The notes: a model not told the origin generated them from the sequence alone. 64,000 nt of DNA from JAKACA01 sp052143575 (GCA_052143575.1 JBKQSP010000084.1:32231-96230); one strand, 5' to 3'; positions 7,741 through 16,521 are shown, numbered from the stretch's first letter. Numbers and translations: made by a program.

Positions 7741-9866
7741 CGGAGGCGGCGGCCCGCCCGCCCGCTGCCGCCCGCCCGGAGGCCGCGCACGGCGGCGACG
7801 GCGGCGTTGGCAACGGCGGCAACGGCGGCAACGACGTCCTCGTCGTGGAGGGCGTCGACGTCACCTACCGGGTACGCGGGCACGACCGCCTTGCCCTGCG
7901 CGACGTCTCTTTCCGCATCGGGCGCAACGACTCCTACGGGCTCGTCGGTGAGTCCGGCTCCGGCAAGTCCACCATGGCCGTCGCCGTCGAGCGCTACCTG
8001 GCACGAAACGGCCGCATCAGTTCCGGCCGCATATCGGTGAAGGGCCGCGACGTCACGGCCATGAGCACGAGCGAGCTGCGCGAGCTGCGCGCCAAGACGA
8101 TCTCGATGGTCTACCAGGAGCCCGGCCGCGCGTTGAACCCGTCGATCCGAGTCGGTCGCCAGGTGGCTGAGGTGTTCGAGGTCGCCGGCCTCGGCCGGGC
8201 GGCGTCCCTGCAGCGGGCCGAGGCGATGCTCGCCAAGGTGCAGATCTCCGACGCCGCACGGGTGATGAGGCGCTACCCGCACCAACTCTCCGGCGGTATG
8301 GCGCAGCGCGTCGTGATCGCCATGGCGCTCGCGAACGATCCAGCCCTCCTCATCCTCGACGAGCCGACGACGGCCCTCGACGCCACCGTGGAAGCCGAGG
8401 TGCTCGACCTCGTCGCCGGCCTGCGGGCCGAGATCTCCTCCTCGGTGCTCTTCATCAGCCACAACCTCGCCGTCATCGCCAAGATGTGCGATCGCGTGGG
8501 CGTCCTGTACGCCGGCGAGCTCGTGGAGGAGGGACCCGCCCGCGAGGTCTTCGACAACCCGCGCCACCCCTACACCGTGGGACTCCTGCGCTGCATCCCC
8601 CGCGGCGGGCAGCGGAAGGACACGGGCCGTTTGGACACGATCCCCGGGTTTCTTCCCTCGCCCGGGCAGCACACCGTCGGCTGCATCTTCGCTCCCCGCT
8701 GTGCCCTTGCCGACGACCGTTGCCGGACAGAGCCACCTCCCATGATCGAGCTCGGGGGCGGCCGACAGGTCGCCTGCTTCCACCACGACCAGGCCGGCTC
8801 GCTCCCCCGTTCGACGCCGGTCGAGCTCGTCGCCCCGGGCACTGGCGCCGGCGAGGCCGTCGTACGGATGTCGTCGGTGTCGAAGACCTTTGCCACCCGT
8901 GGCGAGCACGTGAAGGCCCTCGTGGACATCGACCTCGACCTGCGACGTGGGGAGACGCTCGGGCTCGTGGGTGAATCCGGCAGCGGCAAGACAACGCTGG
9001 CGCGCGTCCTGCTCGGCCTCACGGCGCCCGATGCAGGCTCGACCGTGGAGCTCGATTCAGCGCCGCTTTCGCCCGACCTGCGCGAGCGCTCCCGCCCGCA
9101 GCTGAAGACGTTGCAGATCGTCTTCCAGAACCCCGACTCCGCCCTCAACCGGCGCCACAGCGTGCGCCGCATCATCGGTCGCTCCGTCAAGCAGCTCGCC
9201 GGCCTCTCCGGAAGGGCGCTGCGAACACGCGTCGCCGATCTCATCGTCGCCGTGCGAATGGAGGAGCGCCATCTCGCCCTGCACCCGAGCCAGCTCTCGG
9301 GCGGCCTCAAGCAGCGCGTCGCCATCGCCCGCGCCTTCGGGGGCGAGCCGCGCGTCGTCGTCTGCGACGAGCCCACCTCCGCCCTCGACGTCTCGGTGCA
9401 GGCCGCCATCCTCAACCTGCTCGTCGACCTGCAGGTGAACGAACGGGTCACCTACCTGTTCATCTCGCACGACCTCGGTGTCGTGCGCTACCTCGCCGAC
9501 CGCATCGCCGTCCTCTACCTCGGGCGCCTCATGGAGGTCGGCCCCTCCGAAGCCGTTTTCGGCGGCCCGCACCACCCCTACACCGAGGCGCTCCTCTCGG
9601 CCGTTCCCCGCCTCGACGGGGCGCATCGCGAGCGCATCCGTCTCGCCGGGGACATCCCGAGCGCCGCCAAACCGCCGCCCGGCTGCGTGTTCAACACGCG
9701 CTGCCCCCGCCTGCTGCCGGGAGGCCTCTGCACCTCGGTCGAGCCGCCGCTCGTCGAGGTCGAACCGGGGCATTTCATGCGCTGCCATATCGAGGTCGAC
9801 GAGCTCCGGCGCCTCCAGTCCGAGGAGGCGCCCACCGTCGCCGCCACCGCCGTGACACCCGGCTGA
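7737..9866 (+). CDS. Fused double ATPase of peptide/nickel ABC importer (DppD-DppF fusion)
   Basis: A 709-residue protein joining the two ATPases that are separate DppD and DppF chains in most systems. An Ala/Gly/Asn-rich leader (residues 1-33) precedes the first domain. Walker A motifs are GESGSGKST (71-79) and GESGSGKTT (about 412-420); signature motifs are LSGGMAQRV and LSGGLKQRV; Walker B segments are LLILDEPT and VVVCDEPT. Each half ends in the Oligo_HPY extension with Cys-containing GCIFAPRCA and GCVFNTRCP. It would power the two preceding permeases. The start overlaps the permease stop (ATGA). Confidence 0.95.
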   Translation: MTEAAARPPAAARPEAAHGGDGGVGNGGNGGNDVLVVEGVDVTYRVRGHDRLALRDVSFRIGRNDSYGLVGESGSGKSTMAVAVERYLARNGRISSGRISVKGRDVTAMSTSELRELRAKTISMVYQEPGRALNPSIRVGRQVAEVFEVAGLGRAASLQRAEAMLAKVQISDAARVMRRYPHQLSGGMAQRVVIAMALANDPALLILDEPTTALDATVEAEVLDLVAGLRAEISSSVLFISHNLAVIAKMCDRVGVLYAGELVEEGPAREVFDNPRHPYTVGLLRCIPRGGQRKDTGRLDTIPGFLPSPGQHTVGCIFAPRCALADDRCRTEPPPMIELGGGRQVACFHHDQAGSLPRSTPVELVAPGTGAGEAVVRMSSVSKTFATRGEHVKALVDIDLDLRRGETLGLVGESGSGKTTLARVLLGLTAPDAGSTVELDSAPLSPDLRERSRPQLKTLQIVFQNPDSALNRRHSVRRIIGRSVKQLAGLSGRALRTRVADLIVAVRMEERHLALHPSQLSGGLKQRVAIARAFGGEPRVVVCDEPTSALDVSVQAAILNLLVDLQVNERVTYLFISHDLGVVRYLADRIAVLYLGRLMEVGPSEAVFGGPHHPYTEALLSAVPRLDGAHRERIRLAGDIPSAAKPPPGCVFNTRCPRLLPGGLCTSVEPPLVEVEPGHFMRCHIEVDELRRLQSEEAPTVAATAVTPG

Positions 9867-9983
9867 CACCGGCACGGCCCCCGCTAAACCCCGACTGACG
9901 CTGGCAAACAAGGTGCCGCGCCTACACTCCGCCGGCAGGATGTGTAACGCTTTCGTCGTCTACCAGTATTGCTATGGATTTGG

Positions 9984-9992
9984 TGGTATAAA
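9984..9992 (+). promoter_or_regulatory. Candidate extended -10 promoter element for the binding-protein gene
   Basis: In the 183-base gap before the binding-protein gene an unusually AT-rich patch contains TGGTATAAA, an extended -10 shape (TG-N-TATAAA). No convincing -35 hexamer is seen at the right distance. It could let the binding protein be made in excess over the membrane subunits, as is common for importers. Inference only. Confidence 0.3.
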
Positions 9993-10049
9993 GGGTTGTC
10001 GCTGCTCGGGGCCATACCCGGGCCGCCACAGGGACTAGGGGAAGCCATC

Positions 10050-11726
10050 ATGGACATCGACCAGCGCAAACTCGGGCAGCTGCGGCGCAACGCCGGAGAA
10101 ATCGGCAACCACGTCATCGACGAGTACACCGCCGGCCACATCTCTCGCCGTGAATTCCTCCGCCGCGGCACCGTCGTCGGCATGTCCATCCCGCTCCTCG
10201 GTGGGATCCTGGCGGCCTGCAGCAGCTCGACTTCCTCCGGCACCACGACCACGACGGTCAAAGGCGGGGGCACGCCCGGCGCCACCATCAAGGCCGGCAT
10301 CGTCGTGCCGACGGGAGACATCAACCCGTTGCTCGTGTCGGACCAAGGCGGCCTCGACATGCTCGCCCAGACCGGCGAGTACCTCTGCCTCTCGACGCAG
10401 GGCCTCACGCTGCAGCCGGTGCTGGCGACGAGCTGGAGTGCCAACTCTGCGGCAGACGTCTGGACCTTCAAGATCCGCCAGGGCGTGAAGTTCCACAACG
10501 GGCACGCCCTCACGGCCGACGACGTCGTCTACACCTACAAGCTGCAGACGCATCCGAAGGGCACCCAGAACGCCCTCTCCGCCTTCTCCGGCGTGCTGAC
10601 GCCGAGCGGTGTGGTCAAGGTCGACGACTACACGGTGGCGTTCCACTTGGAGGCCCCGAACGGCAACTTCCCCTACCTGTGCTCGTCGGACAACTACAAC
10701 ATGATCATCCTGCCGACCAACACGGACCCGGCGTCATGGCAGTCGACCTTCGTCGGAACCGGCCCGTTCGTCCTCAAGTCCTACGTGGCGAAGTCGGGTG
10801 CCACCTTCACCCGAAACGAGGACTACTGGGGCACGAAGGCCCTCCCCTCCGAGACCATCTTCACGTTCTACACCGACCAGCCGCCGCAGATCGCAGCCTT
10901 GCAGTCGGGCCTTATCGACGTCATCGGGCAGTTCTCCGTCGCCGGCGGCGAAGCCCTCCTCACGGGCGCCTACAACGTCATCAAGCTGCGCTCGAGCGCC
11001 CACCGCGAGCTCTCCATGCGCTGCGACGTCGCCCCGTTCACCGATGCCCGCGTCCGGCAGGCCGTAGCACTGTCCATCAACCGCCCCAACACGATCCAGG
11101 GCCTCTTCAAGGGGGAGGCCGATCTCGGCAACGACAGCCCCTTCGCTCCCGTGTTCCCCTCGACGAACACGACGGTCGCCCAGCGAACGCAGAACATCAG
11201 CCAGGCGAAGTCGCTCCTGGCGGCGGCCGGCCACCCGTCGGGTTTCTCGACCCAGCTCATCACGGAGGACCTTCTCGAGATCCCCCAGTTCGCCCAGATC
11301 GTGAAGGGCTACGCCTCCGACATCAACGTGGACATCAACCTGAAGATCGAGTCGTCCAGCCAGTACTACGGGCAGGCCGTCTTCGGGAAGTCCGACTGGC
11401 TGGATGCCACCATGAGCCTCGTCGACTACGGCCACCGCAGCGTCCCCAACGTCCTTCTGACGGCACCGCTCGCGAGCTCCGGCACCTGGAACGCCGCCCA
11501 CTTCAAGGACCCCGCCTACGACACCTTGGCAGCCCAGTACGTGGCGGCCGTCGACCTCGGCACGCAGCGGACGATCGCCGGCCAGATCGAGAAGCTCCTC
11601 TTGGCGGAGACGCCGATCATCTACGCCTACTTCTACAACTACCTGACGGCGACGGCGAAGAACGTCTCCGGCGTCTATCCGACGGCCATCGGGCACATTT
11701 TCCTCTACAACGCTTCGCTGAGCTAG
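10050..11726 (+). CDS. Family-5 solute-binding protein with twin-arginine lipoprotein signal
   Basis: Protein of 558 residues, binding component of the importer encoded just upstream. The N-terminus has a leader followed by SRREFLRRGTVVGMSIP, a twin-arginine motif with hydrophobic core, ending in a lipobox (LAAC), so export is probably Tat-dependent with lipid anchoring. Family-5 landmarks include FKIRQGVKFHNGHALTADDV, VGTGPFVLKSY and TFTRNEDYWGTKALP. The ATG at 10050 was preferred over an earlier one at 9969 because of the AGGGGA ribosome site and because the extra residues would precede the Tat signal. The Tat route suggests folding or cofactor loading before export; the ligand is unknown. 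Confidence 0.92.
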   Translation: MDIDQRKLGQLRRNAGEIGNHVIDEYTAGHISRREFLRRGTVVGMSIPLLGGILAACSSSTSSGTTTTTVKGGGTPGATIKAGIVVPTGDINPLLVSDQGGLDMLAQTGEYLCLSTQGLTLQPVLATSWSANSAADVWTFKIRQGVKFHNGHALTADDVVYTYKLQTHPKGTQNALSAFSGVLTPSGVVKVDDYTVAFHLEAPNGNFPYLCSSDNYNMIILPTNTDPASWQSTFVGTGPFVLKSYVAKSGATFTRNEDYWGTKALPSETIFTFYTDQPPQIAALQSGLIDVIGQFSVAGGEALLTGAYNVIKLRSSAHRELSMRCDVAPFTDARVRQAVALSINRPNTIQGLFKGEADLGNDSPFAPVFPSTNTTVAQRTQNISQAKSLLAAAGHPSGFSTQLITEDLLEIPQFAQIVKGYASDINVDINLKIESSSQYYGQAVFGKSDWLDATMSLVDYGHRSVPNVLLTAPLASSGTWNAAHFKDPAYDTLAAQYVAAVDLGTQRTIAGQIEKLLLAETPIIYAYFYNYLTATAKNVSGVYPTAIGHIFLYNASLS

Positions 11727-11741
11727 CCACCGAGGTCGCCC

Positions 11742-12812
11742 GTGTCGTCACGCATCGCACCACCGCTCGGACCGAGCGGCTCCACCGCCGAGAAGGGCGT
11801 CGGCGTCGCCCGCATTGGCGCCGGTGGAGGCAGCGGTGGAGGCGAGGACGCCGGCTACGGAATGGCGACCCGCTTCGCGCTCGACGAGGTCGTGTCGGGC
11901 CTCGTGCCCCACGGCGCCCTCCTGCCGCCGGCAGCCCTCGGGCGCCTCACGGCCGGGCTCGCCGCCCGGTCGGATCTGTGGGAGGCACTCGTCATCGAGG
12001 ACCGCGAACAGCGGTGGCACCTGAAGCTGCACCAGAGCGTGTTCTTCGACGTCTGGCTCCTCGGCTGGCAGACGAGCCAGGAAACAGACTGGCACGACCA
12101 CGGCGGTTCGGCGGGCTCCTTCGCGGTCGCCGGCGGCACACTCGTCGAGATGTTCCGGCGCTCCGGCAACCGCCGGCTCAGCCGGCGCCAGCTCAGCGAA
12201 GGTGAGCACACGAGCTTCGGAGCGACCCATGTCCACAACGTGCGCCACACGGGCAACGGTCAGGCGCTCTCCATCCACGCCTACTCGCCGCCCCTCGTGG
12301 CCATGACCTACTACGACCTCGGCCCCTTCGGGCTCACCGCCAAGGAAACCCTCGCCGTCGACTCCCCCGAGGGCGCCCGCACCCGCAGCCCGGCGCGGCG
12401 CCCGTCGCGGTCGGGCAACGGCCCGGATGGCCGCTCCATCCGCGATCTGCTCGACGAGGTCCGTGGCGGCCTCGACCGTCTCGACCCGGCGGCGGCCTTC
12501 GCCGAAGTGGCGGCCGGCGCCGCCCTCGTCGACATCCGCCCGCCCGAGCAGCGACTCGTCGAAGGCGAGGTGCCGGGAGCCTTCATCATCGGAAGGAACG
12601 TGCTCGAGTGGCGGCTCGACCCGGAGAGCGACGCCTGCATCCCCGACCTCGCCCGCTACGACCGCCGCCTCATCGTGATGTGCTCGCAGGGTTATGCCTC
12701 CAGCCTGGCGGCGGCATCTCTGCGCCAGCTCGGTCTGCGCCTCGCCACCGATCTCGACGGGGGCTTCCAGGCATGGCGGGCGGCCGGCTTGCCGACTTGT
12801 GAGCTGAGCTGA
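11742..12812 (+). CDS. Cysteine dioxygenase-type cupin fused to a rhodanese domain
   Basis: A 356-residue fusion. Residues about 40-215 are a thiol dioxygenase cupin: WHDHGGSAGSF supplies two Fe(II)-binding His residues, HVHNVRHTG the third, and SIHAYSPPL the Tyr typical of cysteine dioxygenase; the Cys that cross-links that Tyr in mammals is replaced (AVAGG), as in many bacterial enzymes. Residues about 240-352 are rhodanese-like with VDIRPPEQR and the active-site loop CSQGYAS (Cys near 314). This suggests oxidation of a thiol or persulfide coupled to sulfur transfer. The GTG at 11742 lies 15 bases after the binding-protein gene; an internal ATG at 11862 would remove only the low-complexity leader. 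Confidence 0.87.
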   Translation: MSSRIAPPLGPSGSTAEKGVGVARIGAGGGSGGGEDAGYGMATRFALDEVVSGLVPHGALLPPAALGRLTAGLAARSDLWEALVIEDREQRWHLKLHQSVFFDVWLLGWQTSQETDWHDHGGSAGSFAVAGGTLVEMFRRSGNRRLSRRQLSEGEHTSFGATHVHNVRHTGNGQALSIHAYSPPLVAMTYYDLGPFGLTAKETLAVDSPEGARTRSPARRPSRSGNGPDGRSIRDLLDEVRGGLDRLDPAAAFAEVAAGAALVDIRPPEQRLVEGEVPGAFIIGRNVLEWRLDPESDACIPDLARYDRRLIVMCSQGYASSLAAASLRQLGLRLATDLDGGFQAWRAAGLPTCELS

Positions 12813-12818
12813 GCTGAG
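12801..12818. repeat. GAGCT pentanucleotide tandem repeat
   Basis: Three full copies and a partial copy of GAGCT. The repeat covers the stop codon of the dioxygenase-rhodanese gene, so copy-number changes would alter its C-terminus. Confidence 0.7.
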
Positions 12819-12838
12819 TCCCGAGCGGCGCCGGCGCC

Positions 12839-13465
12839 TCAGCGCACGCCGCGGGTGCGGAACTGCACGCTGATGCGGGGACCGACGGGCCGCGCCGTCT
12901 TCGGCACGGCATGCTGCCAGCTGCGCTGGCAGCTGCCTCCCATGACGAGCAGGTCGCCGCGGCCGAGCTCGTAGCGGAGGGCGGCGCCGCCCTCGCTCGG
13001 GCGCAGGAGCAACCCGCGAGGTGCACCGAGGGAGACGATGGCGACGACAGTGTCCTGCGAGGCCGCCCGCCCGATGGTGTCGCCGTGCCAGGCGACGCTG
13101 TCGCGCCCGTCGCGGTACAGGCACAGGCCGGTCGTGCAGAGCTCCTCGCCGAGCTCGGGACCGTAGTGGCCGTTCAAGGCCCGCCGGGCGAGCTCGAGGA
13201 GCGGGTCGGGCAGGCGAGCACCCTCGCGGTAGAAGCAGAGCAGGCGGGGAACGTCCACGACGCGGTCGTACATGCGCCGCCGTTCCGCCTTCCACGGCAC
13301 GGACTCCCGCAAGCGGTCGAAGAGCCCCTCGGCACCGGCGATCCAGCCAGGTTGGACATCGACCCAGGCGCCGTGGCTGAGGTGCGTGCGCTGCAGGCCG
13401 CTCTCCAGCCGCCGCGGGCCGGGCTCCTCGACGAGGTCCAGCAGCGAACCTTGCAGCGCCACCAT
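12839..13465 (-). CDS. AlkB-like 2-oxoglutarate/Fe(II) dioxygenase
   Basis: Protein of 208 residues, the size of bacterial AlkB homologues that reverse N-alkyl damage in nucleic acids by oxidative dealkylation. Fe(II) ligands are visible as SVAWHGDTIG (HxD) and the distal His in SWQHAVPK; the 2-oxoglutarate-binding RISVQFRTRG at the C-terminus is typical. A LexA-type box lies 26-39 bases upstream of the ATG, which supports a role in DNA repair within the SOS response. It converges on the dioxygenase-rhodanese gene with only 26 bases between. No strong ribosome site is seen at the ATG. Confidence 0.9.
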   Translation of the reverse strand: MVALQGSLLDLVEEPGPRRLESGLQRTHLSHGAWVDVQPGWIAGAEGLFDRLRESVPWKAERRRMYDRVVDVPRLLCFYREGARLPDPLLELARRALNGHYGPELGEELCTTGLCLYRDGRDSVAWHGDTIGRAASQDTVVAIVSLGAPRGLLLRPSEGGAALRYELGRGDLLVMGGSCQRSWQHAVPKTARPVGPRISVQFRTRGVR

Positions 13466-13490
13466 CAGCCGTGCAGCCTAGCAGCTCCAT

Positions 13491-13504
13491 CGAACATACG
13501 TTTG
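13491..13504. promoter_or_regulatory. LexA (SOS) box upstream of the AlkB-like gene
   Basis: The sequence CGAACATACGTTTG fits the Gram-positive/actinobacterial LexA operator CGAAC-N4-GTTYG, with one deviation from a perfect palindrome. It is 26 bases before the AlkB-like start codon on the minus strand, a position where LexA would block transcription. A second, perfect box at polymerase IV strengthens the call. Confidence 0.7.
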
Positions 13505-13766
13505 TACACCCGTCTACGCCTGCAGTTCTGCCCGCACCGCCGCCTTCTCCCTCGTTCATCCTAAGCCCTAGATTCTTTGTCGGACGTCCGTCTAATATCC
13601 CGACAACATCAGTCGCAGGGGAACCGCCGTCTCGGGGCCGGCGGGGAGCGGAGGTGCCTAGGGGTGGATGCCTGCTCGTCGCTCGTCGCTCGTCGCCGGC
13701 TCTCGCCGGCGGGAAGCTGAACGCCCAAGCACCTCAGCACGTGTGACTCAAGGGGGGAAACCAACC
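13505..13766 (+). promoter_or_regulatory. Long GC-rich structured leader before amino acid permease
   Basis: A gene-free stretch between the divergent AlkB-like and permease genes. It holds a 10-base palindrome CGGACGTCCG (13581-13590), a (CGTCGCT)n run, and a perfect 7-bp hairpin CGCCGGC-TCTC-GCCGGCG near 13694-13711. The spaced blocks GGGGAACC (13618-13625) and GGGGTGGAT (about 13661-13669), followed by AGCTGAAC, recall the core of ydaO/c-di-AMP riboswitches, but the spacing is longer than usual and no full fold could be traced. Treat as an untested structured 5' leader. Confidence 0.3.
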
Positions 13767-15308
13767 ATGTCAGACACCCTGTCGAGAGATCCGCTCGGTG
13801 GACACACGCCGGCCCACGCCCGGCACACAGGCCACACCGGCACCGAGACGCCGGAGCAGGAGGCAGCCTTCGTCGAGCGATCGGGTTACAAACCGGAGCT
13901 TCGTCGCACCCTCCGGTTCTTCTCGATGTTCGCCATCGCCTTTTCCATCATCTCCATCACCACCGGCATCTTCCTCAACTACGGCTTCGGGCTCACCCAT
14001 TGGGGCCCGGCCTCCATCTGGACGTGGCCGATCGTGGCGGTCGGCAACACGCTCGTCGCTCTCATCGTCGCCGAGCTGAGCACGCGCATCCCGCTGGCCG
14101 GCTACGCCTACCAGTGGAGCGCCCGGCTCGTGAACCCGACCTACGGGTGGTTCGTCGGTTTCGCCGGGCTGCTCTACATGACCGTCGGCGGTGGCTCGAT
14201 CATGCTCCTGATCGCCTCACCGCTGCTGCTGAGCGAGTTCAACGTCAACACGCCCGGGCCGCACCTCGTGCTGACGGTGGCGATCGTGCTCATGATCCTG
14301 CCGGCGATCATCAACATCATCAGCGTGCAGGTGGCAGCACGTGTCAACAACATCGCCGTGTTCACCGAGATCCTCGGGACCGTCGTGTTCGCCGTGCTCC
14401 TCTTCATCCTGTGGGGGGTGAAGGACAAGCCGACGAACCATGGCTGGGGGATCCTGTTCAGCACGACGAACCCGAGCGGCAACCCCGTCTGGTACTCCTT
14501 CGTGCTGGCGAGCCTGCTCGGTGCCTACACCCTGGTCGGTTTCGAGCTGGCGGCCGACCTGTCCGAGGAGGCGGTCAATGCCCGCCACTCGGTCCCCCGC
14601 GGCGTCATCATGGCCGTCGCCGGCTCCGGCGTGCTCGGCATGCTCGCCTTGATCGGCTTCACGCTCGCCATCCCGAACCTGCCCGTCGTCGAGCAATCGG
14701 GCCTTCCGCTCCTGACGATCGCCGGCTACTGGCTGACGCCGTGGGTCGTGAAGGTCTTCGTGGCCCTCGTGGTGTTCTCGATGTTCGCCATACTCGTCGT
14801 CGGCGCCGGCGCCCAGGCGCGCCTCGTGTACTCGATGGCGAGGGACAACATGATGCCGGCCTCCAACGCCCTCCGGAGGGTGAACCTGCGGACCCAGACC
14901 CCGATCGTGGCCCTCGTCGTGTTCGGCGTCATCGACATCGGTGTGATGGTGTACGGCTACTTCCAGACGAGCGCCTACGGCACCCTCGTCGGCGCCACGG
15001 CCATCATCCCCTACATCATCTACTTCCTCATCACCGTCGCCTACGCCTACAAGCGCCGCGTGACCGAGGCCGTGCACGGTGACTTCAACCTCGGGGCCTG
15101 GGCGGTGCCCGTCATCGCCTTCGTCATCATCTACACGGCGGCGATCATGCTGGCGCTCTCGGCCCCGAGCATCTTCCACGGCTCGGACAAGTTCCTCGGC
15201 TACGGCGCCATCGTCGCCGTCCTCTGGTACGTCGCCGTGCTGCACTGGCGGATCAAGAACGGGCAAGCCGGCGTGAAGCCGGTCGAGGAGCTCGTCGACA
15301 AGGACTGA
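13767..15308 (+). CDS. APC superfamily amino acid permease
   Basis: Integral membrane transporter of 513 residues with about twelve hydrophobic segments. A 45-residue His/Thr-rich cytoplasmic tail precedes the first helix (FFSMFAIAFSIISITTGIFL), whose FSIIS..TGIF pattern is typical of the amino acid/choline/GABA branch of the APC superfamily. VAELSTRIPLAGYAYQW and GAYTLVGFELAADLSEE are further landmarks. An AAGGGGGG ribosome site lies just upstream of the ATG. The leader before it may be regulatory. Substrate unknown; GABA, choline or another amine is plausible from the subgroup. Confidence 0.92.
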   Translation: MSDTLSRDPLGGHTPAHARHTGHTGTETPEQEAAFVERSGYKPELRRTLRFFSMFAIAFSIISITTGIFLNYGFGLTHWGPASIWTWPIVAVGNTLVALIVAELSTRIPLAGYAYQWSARLVNPTYGWFVGFAGLLYMTVGGGSIMLLIASPLLLSEFNVNTPGPHLVLTVAIVLMILPAIINIISVQVAARVNNIAVFTEILGTVVFAVLLFILWGVKDKPTNHGWGILFSTTNPSGNPVWYSFVLASLLGAYTLVGFELAADLSEEAVNARHSVPRGVIMAVAGSGVLGMLALIGFTLAIPNLPVVEQSGLPLLTIAGYWLTPWVVKVFVALVVFSMFAILVVGAGAQARLVYSMARDNMMPASNALRRVNLRTQTPIVALVVFGVIDIGVMVYGYFQTSAYGTLVGATAIIPYIIYFLITVAYAYKRRVTEAVHGDFNLGAWAVPVIAFVIIYTAAIMLALSAPSIFHGSDKFLGYGAIVAVLWYVAVLHWRIKNGQAGVKPVEELVDKD

Positions 15309-15315
15309 CGGCGCC

Positions 15316-16521
15316 TCAGGGCGACTCCGCCCCCGGGGAGGAGCCACCTCCCCGGGGGGGCGCCAGGAGCTCGGTGGCGATGTCGCCGATCAGCTCGTCG
15401 ACGGTGGGCACGGCGCCCATCTCGTCGGCAATGCGCCGGGCAGCCTCGCTGTAGGAAGGCTCGCCGAGCACCCTCTCGACGAGAGCCCGCAACTCCGCCG
15501 CCTCCTCGCTCCGCAGCACTGCCATGGCGCCTGCCGGATCCCGCCCCGGTTGCAGAACGACGCCGGCGCCGGCGGCCGTCACGAGACGGCCGTTCGCAGG
15601 CTGGTCGGCAAAGAGCGGGACGACCACGAGCGGGACGCCGGCGGACAGGGCGCCGAGGGTCGTTCCCGAGCCGCCGTGGCACACGACGGCGGCGGCGGTG
15701 GCGAGCACGTCGGCCTGCGGAACCCAGGCTTCGACGTGGACGTTCTCCGGCAGGCGGCCGAGGGAGGCGGGATCAGCCGCCCGCCCGATCGTGACGAGGA
15801 CGCGCGCCGGGAGCGCGGCCACAGCCTCGATGGCCGCTCGAAACGTCGAGGCTGCAATCGGCAGGCCACCGGTGACGCTGCCGAAGGTGACATAGACGAG
15901 AGGCGCCCTGCTCCCCCTCCACCAATCCGGCAGCTCGTGGCGGCCAGCCGCCGCGCTCGCCCTCCACCGGCGCGTGCGGGCATAGGGGGACGGGTCGAGC
16001 GACTCCGGAAAAGGGGACAGATAGGGCGCTCGCAACAGCGCTGTCGCCATTCCCTCGACGTGACGCTGCAGCACGGGCGCCACGAGCGGCACCACGGAGG
16101 CCTCGACGGCCGCCAAGGAGATGGCGACCTGGGCGTGCGGGATGCCGCTGCGCTCGGCCACGACGGCCGAGGCGTACTCGCACGTCTCGCGTACGACGAG
16201 GTGCGGTCGCCATTCGTCGCAGACCTTCTCCATCGCCGGCAGCATGGCCTCCGTGCAGAGCCGGCCGAAGAGCTCGCGATCGATGAGCCCGGACGTCTCG
16301 GCTCCCGACGCCGTCGTGAAACGCTCCCAGACGGCCGCCTGCTCGTCGGCCGGCGGCTCCGCCCCGGCGCGGAACCGGTGCGAGGTCGCCGCCGCGGCTG
16401 CCTCGAGCGACGGCGGGCCGACGATGCAGACGTCGTCGCCGCGGCGACCAAAGGCCTCGAGGAGCGGCACGAGTGGGTTGAAGTGACCGGCGCCCGCCGT
16501 CGAGGCGACGAGGATGCGCAC
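15316..16521 (-). CDS. GT1-family glycosyltransferase (MGT/EryCIII type)
   Basis: Protein of 401 residues with a GT-B fold. The acceptor half starts MRILVASTAGAGHFNPLVPL, with the His of the catalytic GHxxP-like motif at residue 13. The donor half has VYVTFGSVTGG, then VPQADVLATAAAVVCHGGSGTT and GVPLVVVPLFADQPANGRLV, the PSPG-like nucleotide-sugar site. Such enzymes glycosylate lipophilic acceptors such as macrolides, flavonoids or carotenoids. No biosynthetic cluster surrounds it, so the acceptor is unknown; a detoxification role is possible. The C-terminus overlaps a GC hairpin shared with the convergent permease. Confidence 0.92.
   Translation of the reverse strand: MRILVASTAGAGHFNPLVPLLEAFGRRGDDVCIVGPPSLEAAAAATSHRFRAGAEPPADEQAAVWERFTTASGAETSGLIDRELFGRLCTEAMLPAMEKVCDEWRPHLVVRETCEYASAVVAERSGIPHAQVAISLAAVEASVVPLVAPVLQRHVEGMATALLRAPYLSPFPESLDPSPYARTRRWRASAAAGRHELPDWWRGSRAPLVYVTFGSVTGGLPIAASTFRAAIEAVAALPARVLVTIGRAADPASLGRLPENVHVEAWVPQADVLATAAAVVCHGGSGTTLGALSAGVPLVVVPLFADQPANGRLVTAAGAGVVLQPGRDPAGAMAVLRSEEAAELRALVERVLGEPSYSEAARRIADEMGAVPTVDELIGDIATELLAPPRGGGSSPGAESP
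15331..15359. terminator. Strong GC hairpin between convergent genes
   Basis: A perfect 12-bp stem (CCCCCGGGGAGG with CCTCCCCGGGGG) around a 5-base loop. It lies just past the permease stop and inside the last codons of the convergent glycosyltransferase gene, so it could stop transcripts arriving from either side. No U-tract follows. Confidence 0.5.

Noticed and set aside
9969..10049. Upstream ATG extending the Tat-type binding protein
   Set aside because: The extra 27 residues precede the Tat leader, overlap the promoter-like AT patch and lack a ribosome site.
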